Shown piece after piece: positions 7,639-15,511 of a stretch of DNA of 64,000 nt; the first letter of the stretch is position 1, and every line of letters begins with the position of its first letter. The stretch lies in assembly GCF_042682545.1 (NCBI RefSeq), contig NZ_JBHUHQ010000003.1; one strand, written 5' to 3'. Under the pieces are notes generated by a model. The model was not told where the DNA came from, did not search any database, and saw only the letters and a list, made by a program, of their open reading frames with translations. This DNA comes from Ornithinibacillus salinisoli (GTDB taxonomy: Bacteria; Bacillota; Bacilli; Bacillales; Amphibacillaceae). The position numbers and the translations under genes were made by a program.

Positions 7639-8802
7639 TTAAAAGAAATCCGCAAAAAAAGGTTGTTGTTTCGGTATGATCTCCTCGAGTTTTTCTATTT
7701 CTTCCTTTGGTCCATGAATAAGTCCAAGGTTAAACAATTCCATCGGTCGTTTATATCCAAAAAACAAGGTAGTAAGGTGTTGAATACTACATGATACCCT
7801 TTTTACCGATCGATTGTCTGCCCGGGTACATGTTACATTTGAATCTACTTCTGTTCGTTTGATCTCATATGTTCCATTGTTCTCTGATAAAAAATCATCT
7901 TGAATATGTAATGAAACACTATGATTAGCTGCTGCAAATGGATAATGTTTGAGAAATTCAAACACATTTACGATTCGAACCATGAAGTAAGGTTCAATTT
8001 TTTGTTCAAATCTCGGGTCCTCGATTAAGAGTGGTAATGTATCATTTTCTGGAGCGATCATTTCAACCTTTTGTACCATGGAATCATGATTAGCTATAAA
8101 CTGGGTCAATAGCCTCAACCCATTCAATGAACGATTGACCATTTCCACAACAGAAAATACTTTATCCTTTACTTCAAAAATAATATACCCTTCAGGTGTT
8201 TCTTCCTCATTATACGCAACAGCAATATGCATACTATCTTTTAATACCCGCTGCTCCCACCATTTTTCATCCCGTACAAGCATCCCTGTGTATGCTTTGG
8301 CATACTCAGAGTAGATCTGATTTAAGATGTTATAGTCTGGTGACATCCTTCGCACATAACCATGGCCATCCCAGTTCTTTTTTAACTTCTCCATTGGTAT
8401 AGTGTAGGATTTTTCATTAAAAGCAATTTCCCAACCAAATTTGCGATAAAAAGGAACGGAAAAAGGGTGTAGATACGAAATCGTTTGTCCGTTTTCCTTC
8501 ATGTATTTCAACGCATGTGCTAGTAGCTCCTTTACTATCCCTTTTCTACGATATTCCGGCCATGTTGCTACCGAGCTTATTCCACCCATTTTAAATGCTT
8601 TCCCACCGATATAACAGGACAATGGGATTAAATGAAGTTTTGCCGCTGTAGTATCTCCATCCATATACCCCCATATAATATGCCTCCGAGCTTCCTTACG
8701 TTTCTTATCCAGATCCGTTTCAGAAAGTTGATATTGAAATGCAAATTGTGAAAGATCGAAAATTTCGCGATAATCGTGTTCAATATTTAATTCCTTTATC
8801 AT
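7639..8802 (-). CDS. Eis-like GNAT-family N-acetyltransferase
   Basis: The product is 387 aa from ATG 8802. That start is chosen because GGAGGTG (8807-8814) would otherwise lie inside the coding sequence. The N-terminal GNAT domain carries the acetyl-CoA loop motif PEYRRKGIVKELL (about 75-90) and LHPFSVPFYRKFGW. A second GNAT-like half follows, and then a C-terminal sterol-carrier-like domain. The protein ends in ...ADFF; in mycobacterial Eis the terminal Phe carboxylate is catalytic, and the ending here is compatible with that. Eis proteins acetylate amines, including aminoglycosides, but the substrate here cannot be deduced. It lies downstream of the anti-sigma gene on the same strand and could be partly co-transcribed. 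Confidence 0.82.
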   Translation of the reverse strand: MIKELNIEHDYREIFDLSQFAFQYQLSETDLDKKRKEARRHIIWGYMDGDTTAAKLHLIPLSCYIGGKAFKMGGISSVATWPEYRRKGIVKELLAHALKYMKENGQTISYLHPFSVPFYRKFGWEIAFNEKSYTIPMEKLKKNWDGHGYVRRMSPDYNILNQIYSEYAKAYTGMLVRDEKWWEQRVLKDSMHIAVAYNEEETPEGYIIFEVKDKVFSVVEMVNRSLNGLRLLTQFIANHDSMVQKVEMIAPENDTLPLLIEDPRFEQKIEPYFMVRIVNVFEFLKHYPFAAANHSVSLHIQDDFLSENNGTYEIKRTEVDSNVTCTRADNRSVKRVSCSIQHLTTLFFGYKRPMELFNLGLIHGPKEEIEKLEEIIPKQQPFFADFF

Positions 8803-8858
8803 ACGTACACCTCCATTATTCACATAGTAAAATAATAAATTATTTTCATACTTTTATA

Positions 8859-8890
8859 AATAACTTCAGAGAAAATTCCACGAAGTTATT
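8859..8890 (-). terminator. Hairpin overlapping the stop of the anti-sigma gene
   Basis: AATAACTTC (8859-8867) pairs with GAAGTTATT (8882-8890), a 9-bp stem that includes the stop codon. On the minus strand it is followed by TATAAAAG, a weak tail, so termination may be incomplete. Confidence 0.45.
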
Positions 8891-9902
8891 TTTCAGTCCA
8901 ATTCCACACTTCAATACCACCTAATTGGAACTGATGAAGCATTTCCTCTTCCATAAGTCGTTCAATTTCTCGGACCGGTCCAGTAACTGTTGCTCCGTAT
9001 ACTTGAATACCATTTTCTTTTATATACGCTAATCGTTTTACATCGGTTTCTTTATCAAAGTAGTTCCTTTGATCCACTAACCACTCCAGGTCTTTAGGGA
9101 CTTGAGCTACAGACTTTTTTAGTGACTCTTGATCTGTTAGTGATCGCAGTCTCGATGTCCAGCTGTTTTCTTCCCCATATACAATTTGTGGACGTAACAT
9201 CAATGAATCCACAGAAACATGGTTCGAGCTCCCAAAATTATTTACTTCAAAATTGGTTAATTCTCCTGCATAAATCGGCATTTGATATATTTCAATATCA
9301 TACGCAGAAAGAATTTTTCGTAATGCCTCTGGATCCATTCCTTTCTTTGTCGATAAAAGAACCTGAACGACATAACCATCCTCCATTTTCTCCAATTGAC
9401 TTAACAGGCTATTATCAGCTTCTACTTCGAAATTTCTACCAAGTAAGTCCGGTGGAACTACATAGTATGGAGAAGATTCATTTATATATTTGTTGTTATA
9501 TTCTATGGAATAGTAAATTGGATTAAATAATATTTTTTCTGCAGTAACTTCTCCAACAGCAACTTCCCAGTCTCCAATATGGCGATACAGTGTAGCGCTA
9601 GTTTTTTGGGTTAGCAATGGACTTATTTCTGTATCAAATCTGTCCCATTCTACACTAATCCCTGGATTTCTAGTTTCGACCAACGTACTGACAAACCGTT
9701 CAAAATCCTGGCTATTTCCTGATTGATTATAGTAAATACTTATCGTTAACATATACGCTGTATATAGTAAGAAAATGATAAATAACACACGCACAACCGC
9801 AAACCCTATAGAAAGTCTTGTTTTCCAAACCAATTTCCTCGCCTGCTTTTTATCTAGTTTCTGTTTATCATTCCAGGATTTTAACACCTTATCTTCTGAC
9901 AT
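8886..9902 (-). CDS. Membrane anti-sigma factor, YhdL-like
   Basis: The product is 338 aa from ATG 9902, which has AAGGGG 9 nt upstream and overlaps the end of the sigma gene by 14 nt. A basic cytoplasmic N-terminus (about 1-30) is followed by one membrane segment (about 31-57) and a large extracytoplasmic domain. The layout and wording (VEWDRFDTEISPLLTQKTSATLYR near the membrane; a C-terminal domain with SAYDIEIYQMPIYAGEL) fit the Sigma_reg_N/Sigma_reg_C family, whose best-known member is YhdL, the anti-sigma factor of B. subtilis SigM. The overlap with an ECF sigma gene supports this. The gene appears intact although its sigma partner is frame-shifted. Confidence 0.82.
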   Translation of the reverse strand: MSEDKVLKSWNDKQKLDKKQARKLVWKTRLSIGFAVVRVLFIIFLLYTAYMLTISIYYNQSGNSQDFERFVSTLVETRNPGISVEWDRFDTEISPLLTQKTSATLYRHIGDWEVAVGEVTAEKILFNPIYYSIEYNNKYINESSPYYVVPPDLLGRNFEVEADNSLLSQLEKMEDGYVVQVLLSTKKGMDPEALRKILSAYDIEIYQMPIYAGELTNFEVNNFGSSNHVSVDSLMLRPQIVYGEENSWTSRLRSLTDQESLKKSVAQVPKDLEWLVDQRNYFDKETDVKRLAYIKENGIQVYGATVTGPVREIERLMEEEMLHQFQLGGIEVWNWTEK

Positions 9903-10420
9903 TAGCTTCATCCCCTTTCCGTAACCGCTCGTCAAATTGCTTAAACTTTTCTCTCGCTCGATGTAGCGTCACCTTTACTTGACTATCGGTCAGATTCATT
10001 GTTACAGCAAGTTCCTTATACGTAAATCCTTGCACCTCTCTAAGGTAGAGAATCGTACACATATTTTCCGGTAACATCCCTAAAACTTCTTCTAATTCTT
10101 CCTGCCTCGTTTTCTTTTCCAACTGTTGCTCTGGGTCACCCTATCACACTCGAAGGGTTAAAATGTTTCTTCAATCGTTCCACTAACTTCATTTCTGTTT
10201 TATTCTTTCTTGTAGTGTCAATATATAAGTTTCTAGCAACTCGAAAAAGCCACGCTTTCGCTTGCATCATACTTTTTACATCTAAAGAAACCATCGCTCG
10301 GTAGAAGGTTTCTTGCAACAAGTCCTCCGCAATCTCACGGTTTCTACTCATTTGTAATAAATAACGAAATAGAGGAAGCTGGTATGCTTCGAATAATTCC
10401 TTAAATATGAACTTTTTCAA
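9889..10420 (-). pseudogene. ECF sigma factor (SigM-like) interrupted by a frameshift
   Basis: Two adjacent minus-strand frames together make one ECF sigma factor. Frame 1 (10420-10136, TTG start behind AAGGGGGG) encodes region 2: AEDLLQETFYRAM and AWLFRVARNLYIDTTRK. It stops at TGA 10138-10136. Frame 2, shifted +1, encodes region 4: LGMLPENMCTILYLREVQGFTYKELA and the recognition helix VKVTLHRAREK, ending at 9889. Skipping one base (10138) at GGG-TGA-C gives a continuous protein of 176 aa, a normal ECF length, reading ...SSVIG-DPEQQLEKK. The gene is translationally coupled to a YhdL-like anti-sigma gene. It could be a recent pseudogene, a sequencing error, or a +1 recoding site. SigM is the closest named relative I can suggest; the exact ECF group is unsure. 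Confidence 0.85.
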
Positions 10421-10446
10421 CCAACTTTCCCCCCTTCATGTATTAA

Positions 10447-10472
10447 AACGATCGTATCATGAAATTGTTACA
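10447..10472 (-). promoter_or_regulatory. ECF-type promoter of the interrupted sigma gene
   Basis: Minus-strand TGTAAC (10472-10467), a 16-bp spacer and CGTT (10450-10447) match the B. subtilis ECF pattern (an AAC-containing -35 and a CGT -10). The site is about 27 bp upstream of the sigma start. Autoregulation would be typical for ECF sigma genes. Confidence 0.5.
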
Positions 10473-10501
10473 TCCTAACACAAACTTTTTTTATAATCCT
10501 T

Positions 10502-10528
10502 TGTCACAACTCTTACCTTTTCCTCGTC
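10502..10528 (+). promoter_or_regulatory. ECF41-type promoter
   Basis: TGTCACA (10502-10508), a 16-bp spacer and CGTC (10525-10528) are an exact match to the promoter motif established for ECF41 sigma factors in Bacillus licheniformis and Rhodobacter. It lies about 32 bp upstream of ATG 10561, in front of an operon whose second gene encodes an ECF41 factor. Confidence 0.88.
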
Positions 10529-10560
10529 TTGCGTATAAAAGGTTAAAAGGAGGAAGTAAT

Positions 10561-11832
10561 ATGAATAAAACATGGGATGTAGTAATTATAGGCAGTGGGC
10601 TTGCTGGTTATGTAGCAGCCAATTATTTAGGTAGGTCTTCATTACGAGTTTTACTCATAGAAAAAAGTAAATTTTATGGGGGAAGAGCCAAAACAGATCT
10701 CATACAAAAGCAAAATTTTAACTTGGGACCTCATGCTTTATATAAAAGAGGAGCAGCAATGCCAATTCTTGATGATTTAGGAATCCAATTAGATGGATCC
10801 TCCCCTAAAACAGGAGGATGGTTAATTAACGAAGATCAAATATATAAAGCACCTTTTTCACCTCTTAGCATATTTTCAACTAACCTATTAAGTTGGAGGG
10901 AACGAGTAGCATGGATTCGTGTTATATTAAAAATAAGTAAAACAAATATAGAAAATATGGACGATATTACTTTTAAAGAATGGGTATTAAAGACTTCAAA
11001 TGTGATGACCATTCAAACTCTGTTATACACACTCGCACGCTTAGCAACATACTGTGATGCGCCAGACAAAGCAAGTGCAAAAGTCATTTTAACACATTTA
11101 CAGCGTGTATTATCAGGAGTTCTATATGTAGATTACGGGTGGCAAACAATCATTGATCAACTTCATAATCAAGCTATTACTCATGGCGTACAGATAAAAA
11201 AACAATCAACAGTAAAACAGATTTTTGTGGAGGAGAATAATTCATTTACACTTACTTTAACTAACGATGTCATACATGCTAAGCAAGTACTTTATACCGG
11301 AGATCCGCATCACTTAAATCATTTATTAATGAATACTACACTAGATAGCTTTCTTGATGAAATCATACCAGTTAAAGCCGCAACATTAGATGTAGCATTA
11401 CGAAAATTACCACAACCTAATAATTCTTTCACTTTGAGAATGGATCAACCTTATTACTATTCTTTACATTCAAGATACGCAAAGCTTTCAGAAGAAAGAA
11501 ATAGTCATATATTACATGTATTAAAATACCACAAACCAGAAGAAAATGTAGACTTCAAAACAATAAAGCAGGAGCTTGAAAATTTTTTAGAAAGAATTCA
11601 GCCGGGTTGGCGTAATTATGAAATAACAAGTAGATTTTTACCAAACATTACAGTGAGCCAACGATTACCACTTGTTGGAGATGAGGATATGCTGCGGAAC
11701 TCAAAAACAGCCATCCGAAACTTATTTATAGCTGGTGATTGGGCTTCTCCATATTCCATATTATCAGATGCAGCAATAGCTACTGGTAAACAATCTGCAA
11801 AAGAAATGATGGGGGAATTGGATGCAAATTAG
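10561..11832 (+). CDS. FAD-dependent oxidoreductase, phytoene-desaturase-like
   Basis: The 423-aa protein has an N-terminal Rossmann dinucleotide-binding motif (VVIIGSGLAGYVAANYL, about 6-22), the downstream GGRAKT segment typical of amine oxidase/phytoene desaturase flavoproteins, and the C-terminal FAD motif NLFIAGDWASPYSILSDAAIATG. The start is ATG 10561 with AAAGGAGG at 10546-10553; an in-frame ATG at 10459 lies upstream of the ECF41 promoter and is rejected. It overlaps the ECF41 sigma gene by 11 nt. ECF41 genes are usually paired with a carboxymuconolactone decarboxylase, oxidoreductase or epimerase (COE), and this gene fills the oxidoreductase slot. No carotenoid synthase or other desaturase is adjacent, so the substrate is unknown. 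Confidence 0.85.
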   Translation: MNKTWDVVIIGSGLAGYVAANYLGRSSLRVLLIEKSKFYGGRAKTDLIQKQNFNLGPHALYKRGAAMPILDDLGIQLDGSSPKTGGWLINEDQIYKAPFSPLSIFSTNLLSWRERVAWIRVILKISKTNIENMDDITFKEWVLKTSNVMTIQTLLYTLARLATYCDAPDKASAKVILTHLQRVLSGVLYVDYGWQTIIDQLHNQAITHGVQIKKQSTVKQIFVEENNSFTLTLTNDVIHAKQVLYTGDPHHLNHLLMNTTLDSFLDEIIPVKAATLDVALRKLPQPNNSFTLRMDQPYYYSLHSRYAKLSEERNSHILHVLKYHKPEENVDFKTIKQELENFLERIQPGWRNYEITSRFLPNITVSQRLPLVGDEDMLRNSKTAIRNLFIAGDWASPYSILSDAAIATGKQSAKEMMGELDAN

Positions 11833-12688
11833 TAATGAGGAGTACCAAAAATATAAACCATTATTATTTTCTTTAGGTTATCGTCTTCTTGGCTCTATAA
11901 CAGAAGCAGAGGACATCGTACAAGAAACTTTTTTGCGTGCTTACAATGTCAATGAAGAAAAAATTGATAATAAGAAAGCTTATCTGTGCAAAATGATGAC
12001 AAATCGTTGTTTGGATGTGTTAAAATCCGCTCGAGTTCAAAGAGAGCAGTATATTGGACCTTGGAATCCAGAACCATTAATAATGGAAAACCATCAAGAA
12101 GATAATCCAATCGATATTTTGCTTGAAAAAGAAGGGCTGTCTATTGCTTATTTACGCATGATGGAAAACCTATCTCCTGTGGAAAGGGCGGTTATTATTT
12201 TAAGAGATGTTTTTGACTCACCTTATATTGAAATCTCGGAAATAGTAGATAAAAAAGTAGAACATTGTAGAAAGATTTATGGTAGATCAAAAGCGAAGTT
12301 AGTGAAAGTAGAAAACGAGAGCTTACACTATGATAAAAACAAGTATGTTATTGATCAATTTATTACAGCACTTCAAATGCAGCACAAAGAACAATTACTT
12401 GATCTATTATCGGATAACATAACGCTATTCTCTGATGGAGGCGGTAAAGTACTTGCAGCCTTACGACCAATTGAGTCACGTAATAAGGTTTCTGCTTTCC
12501 TGAATGGGTTAATAAAAAAAGCGGGTAATGATTATGGATATGAAATTAGGAAAGTAAACGGTCAGCCTTCTATATTATTTTTTATGGAAGGTAAGTTGCA
12601 CAGTGTCATTAGCTTTTATATCGAAAATAATACAATCAATGAAATCTATATAACTTTAAATCCAGAAAAGCTAACGAGCTATCAGTAA
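11822..12688 (+). CDS. ECF41-family sigma factor with SnoaL-like C-terminal domain
   Basis: The 288-aa protein has sigma region 2 (about 8-72, including EAEDIVQETFLRAY), sigma region 4 (about 108-160) and a C-terminal SnoaL-like extension (about 172-288). The three hallmark ECF41 motifs are visible: WNPEP at 81-85 (consensus WLPEP), DGGGK at 205-209, and NPEKL at 280-284 (consensus NPDKL). In this family the fused domain replaces an anti-sigma factor and modulates activity. It is co-transcribed and overlaps the FAD oxidoreductase gene. The operon has a matching ECF41 promoter upstream and a terminator downstream, so it is a self-contained autoregulated unit. Signal unknown. Confidence 0.93.
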   Translation: MQISNEEYQKYKPLLFSLGYRLLGSITEAEDIVQETFLRAYNVNEEKIDNKKAYLCKMMTNRCLDVLKSARVQREQYIGPWNPEPLIMENHQEDNPIDILLEKEGLSIAYLRMMENLSPVERAVIILRDVFDSPYIEISEIVDKKVEHCRKIYGRSKAKLVKVENESLHYDKNKYVIDQFITALQMQHKEQLLDLLSDNITLFSDGGGKVLAALRPIESRNKVSAFLNGLIKKAGNDYGYEIRKVNGQPSILFFMEGKLHSVISFYIENNTINEIYITLNPEKLTSYQ

Positions 12689-12692
12689 AATG

Positions 12693-12720
12693 GTTTGGAA
12701 TTTCTCCAAACAATTTTTTA
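12693..12720 (+). terminator. Terminator of the FAD oxidoreductase/ECF41 operon
   Basis: GTTTGGA (12693-12699) and TCCAAAC (12705-12711) form a 7-bp stem with a 5-nt loop, followed by AATTTTTTA. Confidence 0.85.
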
Positions 12721-12762
12721 TATAAATCTAATCTCAGTCCTTTGATAAATACTAATTTACAA

Positions 12763-12794
12763 TAAAAAAGACCCCCAACCAAATTGGTGGAGAG
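12763..12794 (-). terminator. Terminator after rpsI
   Basis: Minus-strand stem (plus 12772-12782 with 12784-12794) of about 10 pairs with one mismatch and two GU pairs, followed by TCTTTTTTATT. It ends the rplM-rpsI transcript. Confidence 0.72.
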
Positions 12795-12814
12795 CCTTTG
12801 AAACGTAATAAATA

Positions 12815-13207
12815 TTAACGTTTTGAGAACTGAGGTGCACGACGTGCGCCTTTAAGACCGTACTTCTTACGTTCTTTCATACGTGCGTCACGTGTTAAGA
12901 ATCCTTCGCGTTTTAGAGAAGCACGATATTCTGGATCAGCTTCTAGAAGAGCACGAGCGATTCCGTGGCGGATAGCACCAGCTTGGCCAGTAAATCCTCC
13001 ACCATCAACGTTTACTAATACATCATAAGTGCCTTCTGTTTCTGTAGCCTTAAGTGGCTGGTTTAGAATTAGAAGTTGTGTTTCATATGGGAAATAGTCT
13101 TTTGCTTCACGACCATTGATTTTTACGCTACCAGTTCCTGGTACTAAACGTACACGTGCAGTTGAACTTTTACGACGTCCTGTGCCGTAGTATTGTACTT
13201 GTGCCAA
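12815..13207 (-). CDS. rpsI: 30S ribosomal protein S9
   Basis: The 130-aa protein starts AQVQYYGTGRRKSSTARVRL and ends with the basic tail KGARRAPQFSKR, which in S9 reaches the P-site tRNA. Length is normal. It is the last gene of the rplM-rpsI pair and ends at a terminator. Confidence 0.98.
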   Translation of the reverse strand: MAQVQYYGTGRRKSSTARVRLVPGTGSVKINGREAKDYFPYETQLLILNQPLKATETEGTYDVLVNVDGGGFTGQAGAIRHGIARALLEADPEYRASLKREGFLTRDARMKERKKYGLKGARRAPQFSKR

Positions 13208-13226
13208 TTGATTAACCTCCTTTTAA

Positions 13227-13664
13227 TTATCCACGAAGTTCGTAAACTTCTGGTTTTTGTGCTTGATGATTGTGTTCAGAACCTCTGAATACATGTAATT
13301 TTTTACCCATTTTACGTCCTAAAGAACCTTTTGGAAGCATTCCTCTGACCGCAAGCTCTAACATTTGCTCAGGGTATTTTGTACGCATTTCGTCAGCAGT
13401 ACGTTCTCTTAATCCACCTGGATGTCCTGAATGACGGTAGTACATTTTGTCACTTAATTTTTTACCTGTTAATTCGATTTTGTCAGCGTTGATGATGATT
13501 ACATTATCACCTGTATCAGCGTGTGGAGTGTAAGTTGGTTTATGCTTTCCACGAAGGATTGCAGCCACTTCACTAGCTAAACGACCTAAACGTTGGCCTT
13601 CAGCATCCACAACAAGCCATTTGCGTTCAATATTATTTTCATTCGCCATGAAAGTTGTGCGCAT
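13227..13664 (-). CDS. rplM: 50S ribosomal protein L13
   Basis: The product is 145 aa from ATG 13664 (MRTTFMANENNIERKWLVVDAEG). This start is chosen because GGAGGGAAACC lies just upstream and because B. subtilis L13 starts MRTTPMANASTIERKW; the longer frame to 13688 would bury the RBS. L13 is an early-assembly 23S-binding protein. It has its own promoter and leader rather than depending only on truA read-through. Confidence 0.97.
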   Translation of the reverse strand: MRTTFMANENNIERKWLVVDAEGQRLGRLASEVAAILRGKHKPTYTPHADTGDNVIIINADKIELTGKKLSDKMYYRHSGHPGGLRERTADEMRTKYPEQMLELAVRGMLPKGSLGRKMGKKLHVFRGSEHNHQAQKPEVYELRG

Positions 13665-13770
13665 GATTGGTTTCCCTCCATTAGTCAAAAATTCATTTTT
13701 AGTTTCGTTATTCCTATATTTTCAACACAATTAGTTCCGGGGCTAATCGCGGTTTTAGAAATAAAATGCC
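13665..13770 (-). other. rplM-rpsI 5' leader (candidate L13 leader)
   Basis: About 105 nt lie between the predicted transcription start (near 13771) and rplM. B. subtilis and relatives carry an autoregulatory L13 leader RNA at this position. Position and length agree, but I did not confirm the fold. An internal GC-rich element (CGGGGCTAATCGCGG, 13738-13752) could be part of it. Confidence 0.4.
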
Positions 13771-13777
13771 ATAGATC

Positions 13778-13807
13778 ATAATATACCAAAACAGGGGTAT
13801 ATGTCAA
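13778..13807 (-). promoter_or_regulatory. Promoter of rplM-rpsI
   Basis: Minus-strand TTGACA (13807-13802) is followed by overlapping -10 candidates: TATATT (13785-13780, 16-bp spacer) and TATTAT (13783-13778, 18-bp spacer). A strong sigma-A promoter either way. Confidence 0.8.
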
Positions 13808-13927
13808 GTGATTCTTAAGTATTTTATAGAAAAGGATAGCATTTTTATCTTATATCTTTGAAAACTCATATTTCGGCAAAATAATGGAGTAAATTGTCGA
13901 CATTTCCCGGGAAATGATATTACTAAA

Positions 13928-14692
13928 TTATGATTCACTAGATTCCCCATCTTCATACTTTACTTGCCATAAATATAAGCCTTGAGGGGGAACAGTTAAA
14001 CCAACTTCTCTTCTATCTTTCTTCTCTAGTAATACTGGAATGTCATCTGGATCAAGTCTACCTTGCCCAACATCTAATATTGTTCCTACCATAATACGAA
14101 CCATGTTATATAAGAAGCCACTTCCCCGAAAAATAAATTCAATTTCTTTCCCATTTTGTCTACATGATGCTTCAAATAAATTGCGGACTTTACTTCCCAT
14201 AATGGTTGCTTTAGCGGAAGAGAACGTCGTAAAATCGTGTGTACCTTCAAAAAAAGCACAAGCCTTTTGCATTGCCTTCATATCTAAATGGTAAGGAAAC
14301 TGATAGGCATAATTGCGTTTAAATACATCGGTCTCTTTTTCATTCCAAATGAAATAATGATATTCCTTCTCGATGACATCGTACCTTGCATGAAAAGTAT
14401 TAGATGCCTCCACTACTTCTTTTACATAGATATCATCTGGTAGAAGCGTATTCATCGCCTTTATCCAATTATAACTTGAGAGGCTATAGTCTGTTTCAAA
14501 ATGAATGGTTTGTCCTTTGGCATGGACACCTGTATCTGTTCTACCTGACGCCTGAATACGTATTGGAGTACCTTTATGAATTTTTTTAAGCGCTTGTTCC
14601 AATTCACCTTGTACCGTCCGTTTTTTTGGCTGGATTTGATACCCTTTAAAATTGGTACCATCATAACTTATAACACATTTTATCTTCTTCAA
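13928..14692 (-). CDS. truA: tRNA pseudouridine(38-40) synthase TruA
   Basis: The 254-aa enzyme forms pseudouridine at positions 38-40 of the tRNA anticodon arm. The catalytic motif ASGRTDTGVHAKGQ (about 48-61, Asp53 region) and RGSGFLYNMVRIMVGT near 200 are intact. It follows ecfT by 18 bp, the standard Bacillus order ecfA1-ecfA2-ecfT-truA. Confidence 0.97.
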   Translation of the reverse strand: MKKIKCVISYDGTNFKGYQIQPKKRTVQGELEQALKKIHKGTPIRIQASGRTDTGVHAKGQTIHFETDYSLSSYNWIKAMNTLLPDDIYVKEVVEASNTFHARYDVIEKEYHYFIWNEKETDVFKRNYAYQFPYHLDMKAMQKACAFFEGTHDFTTFSSAKATIMGSKVRNLFEASCRQNGKEIEFIFRGSGFLYNMVRIMVGTILDVGQGRLDPDDIPVLLEKKDRREVGLTVPPQGLYLWQVKYEDGESSES

Positions 14693-14710
14693 CCTATCCA
14701 GCCCTTCTTT

Positions 14711-15511
14711 CTAGTACGTTCTAGTTAAAAATAAAGCCGTAATTACACATGCAAAAATAATATACACGAAAATATCTCGTGATTCTATCTTTAATTCACG
14801 TAATTTCGTACGCCCTTCCCCACCTTGATATCCTCGCGCCTCCATCGCCATAGCCAGTTCCTCAGCGCGTTTAAATGCACTGACAAATAGTGGCACCAGC
14901 AAAGGAACAATTGCTTTTATTCGTTCTTTAAGCGGACCAGTTCTAAAATCAACACCACGAGATGCTTGTGCTCTAGAAATTTTTTCCGTTTCTTGCATTA
15001 GCGTTGGAATAAAACGTAATGAGATGGACATCATCAGCGCCAGTTCATGTACAGGAAACTTTACTTTTTTCAATGGATGAAGCATATCCTCTATTGCATC
15101 GGTTATTTCAATTGGTGTAGTTGTTAATGTTAATAAAGATGTTACAAGAATTAACAAGAAAAAACGTAACGATATTGCCAGTCCTTGAATAATACCGCCT
15201 GTATAGATTTCAAATGTGAAAATTTCTAATAAGACGGATCCTTCTTTCGTGACAAAAATGTGCAATATAAACGTAAATGCTATTAAAAACCATACCGGGG
15301 TCAATCCTTTTAGTATATATCGAATAGGAATTCTTGTTATAAGTGTTGTACTAATAGCAAATGCTGCTAACAAGCCATAACTAGGCACCGAATTAGCAAA
15401 AAACACGAAAATTACAAACAGGAAAATAATTGTTATTTTTGTACGAGGATCTAATCGATGTACAACAGAATTCCCGGGTACATATTGACCTATGATCAAG
15501 GAATTATTCAT
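14711..15511 (-). CDS. ecfT: EcfT, transmembrane coupling subunit of the ECF vitamin transporter
   Basis: The 266-aa polytopic protein has the two EcfT signature arginine motifs: SRAQASRGVD near 180-190 and the AMEARGYQG motif near 222-230 (Ala-Arg-Gly coupling helices). It couples the EcfA1/A2 ATPases to interchangeable substrate-binding S components encoded elsewhere, for vitamins and metals. Its start overlaps the end of ecfA2 by 8 nt. Confidence 0.96.
   Translation of the reverse strand: MNNSLIIGQYVPGNSVVHRLDPRTKITIIFLFVIFVFFANSVPSYGLLAAFAISTTLITRIPIRYILKGLTPVWFLIAFTFILHIFVTKEGSVLLEIFTFEIYTGGIIQGLAISLRFFLLILVTSLLTLTTTPIEITDAIEDMLHPLKKVKFPVHELALMMSISLRFIPTLMQETEKISRAQASRGVDFRTGPLKERIKAIVPLLVPLFVSAFKRAEELAMAMEARGYQGGEGRTKLRELKIESRDIFVYIIFACVITALFLTRTY

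Noticed and set aside
10459..10560. Longer N-terminus of the FAD oxidoreductase
   Set aside because: The ECF41 promoter and the RBS lie inside this segment, so translation starts at 10561.
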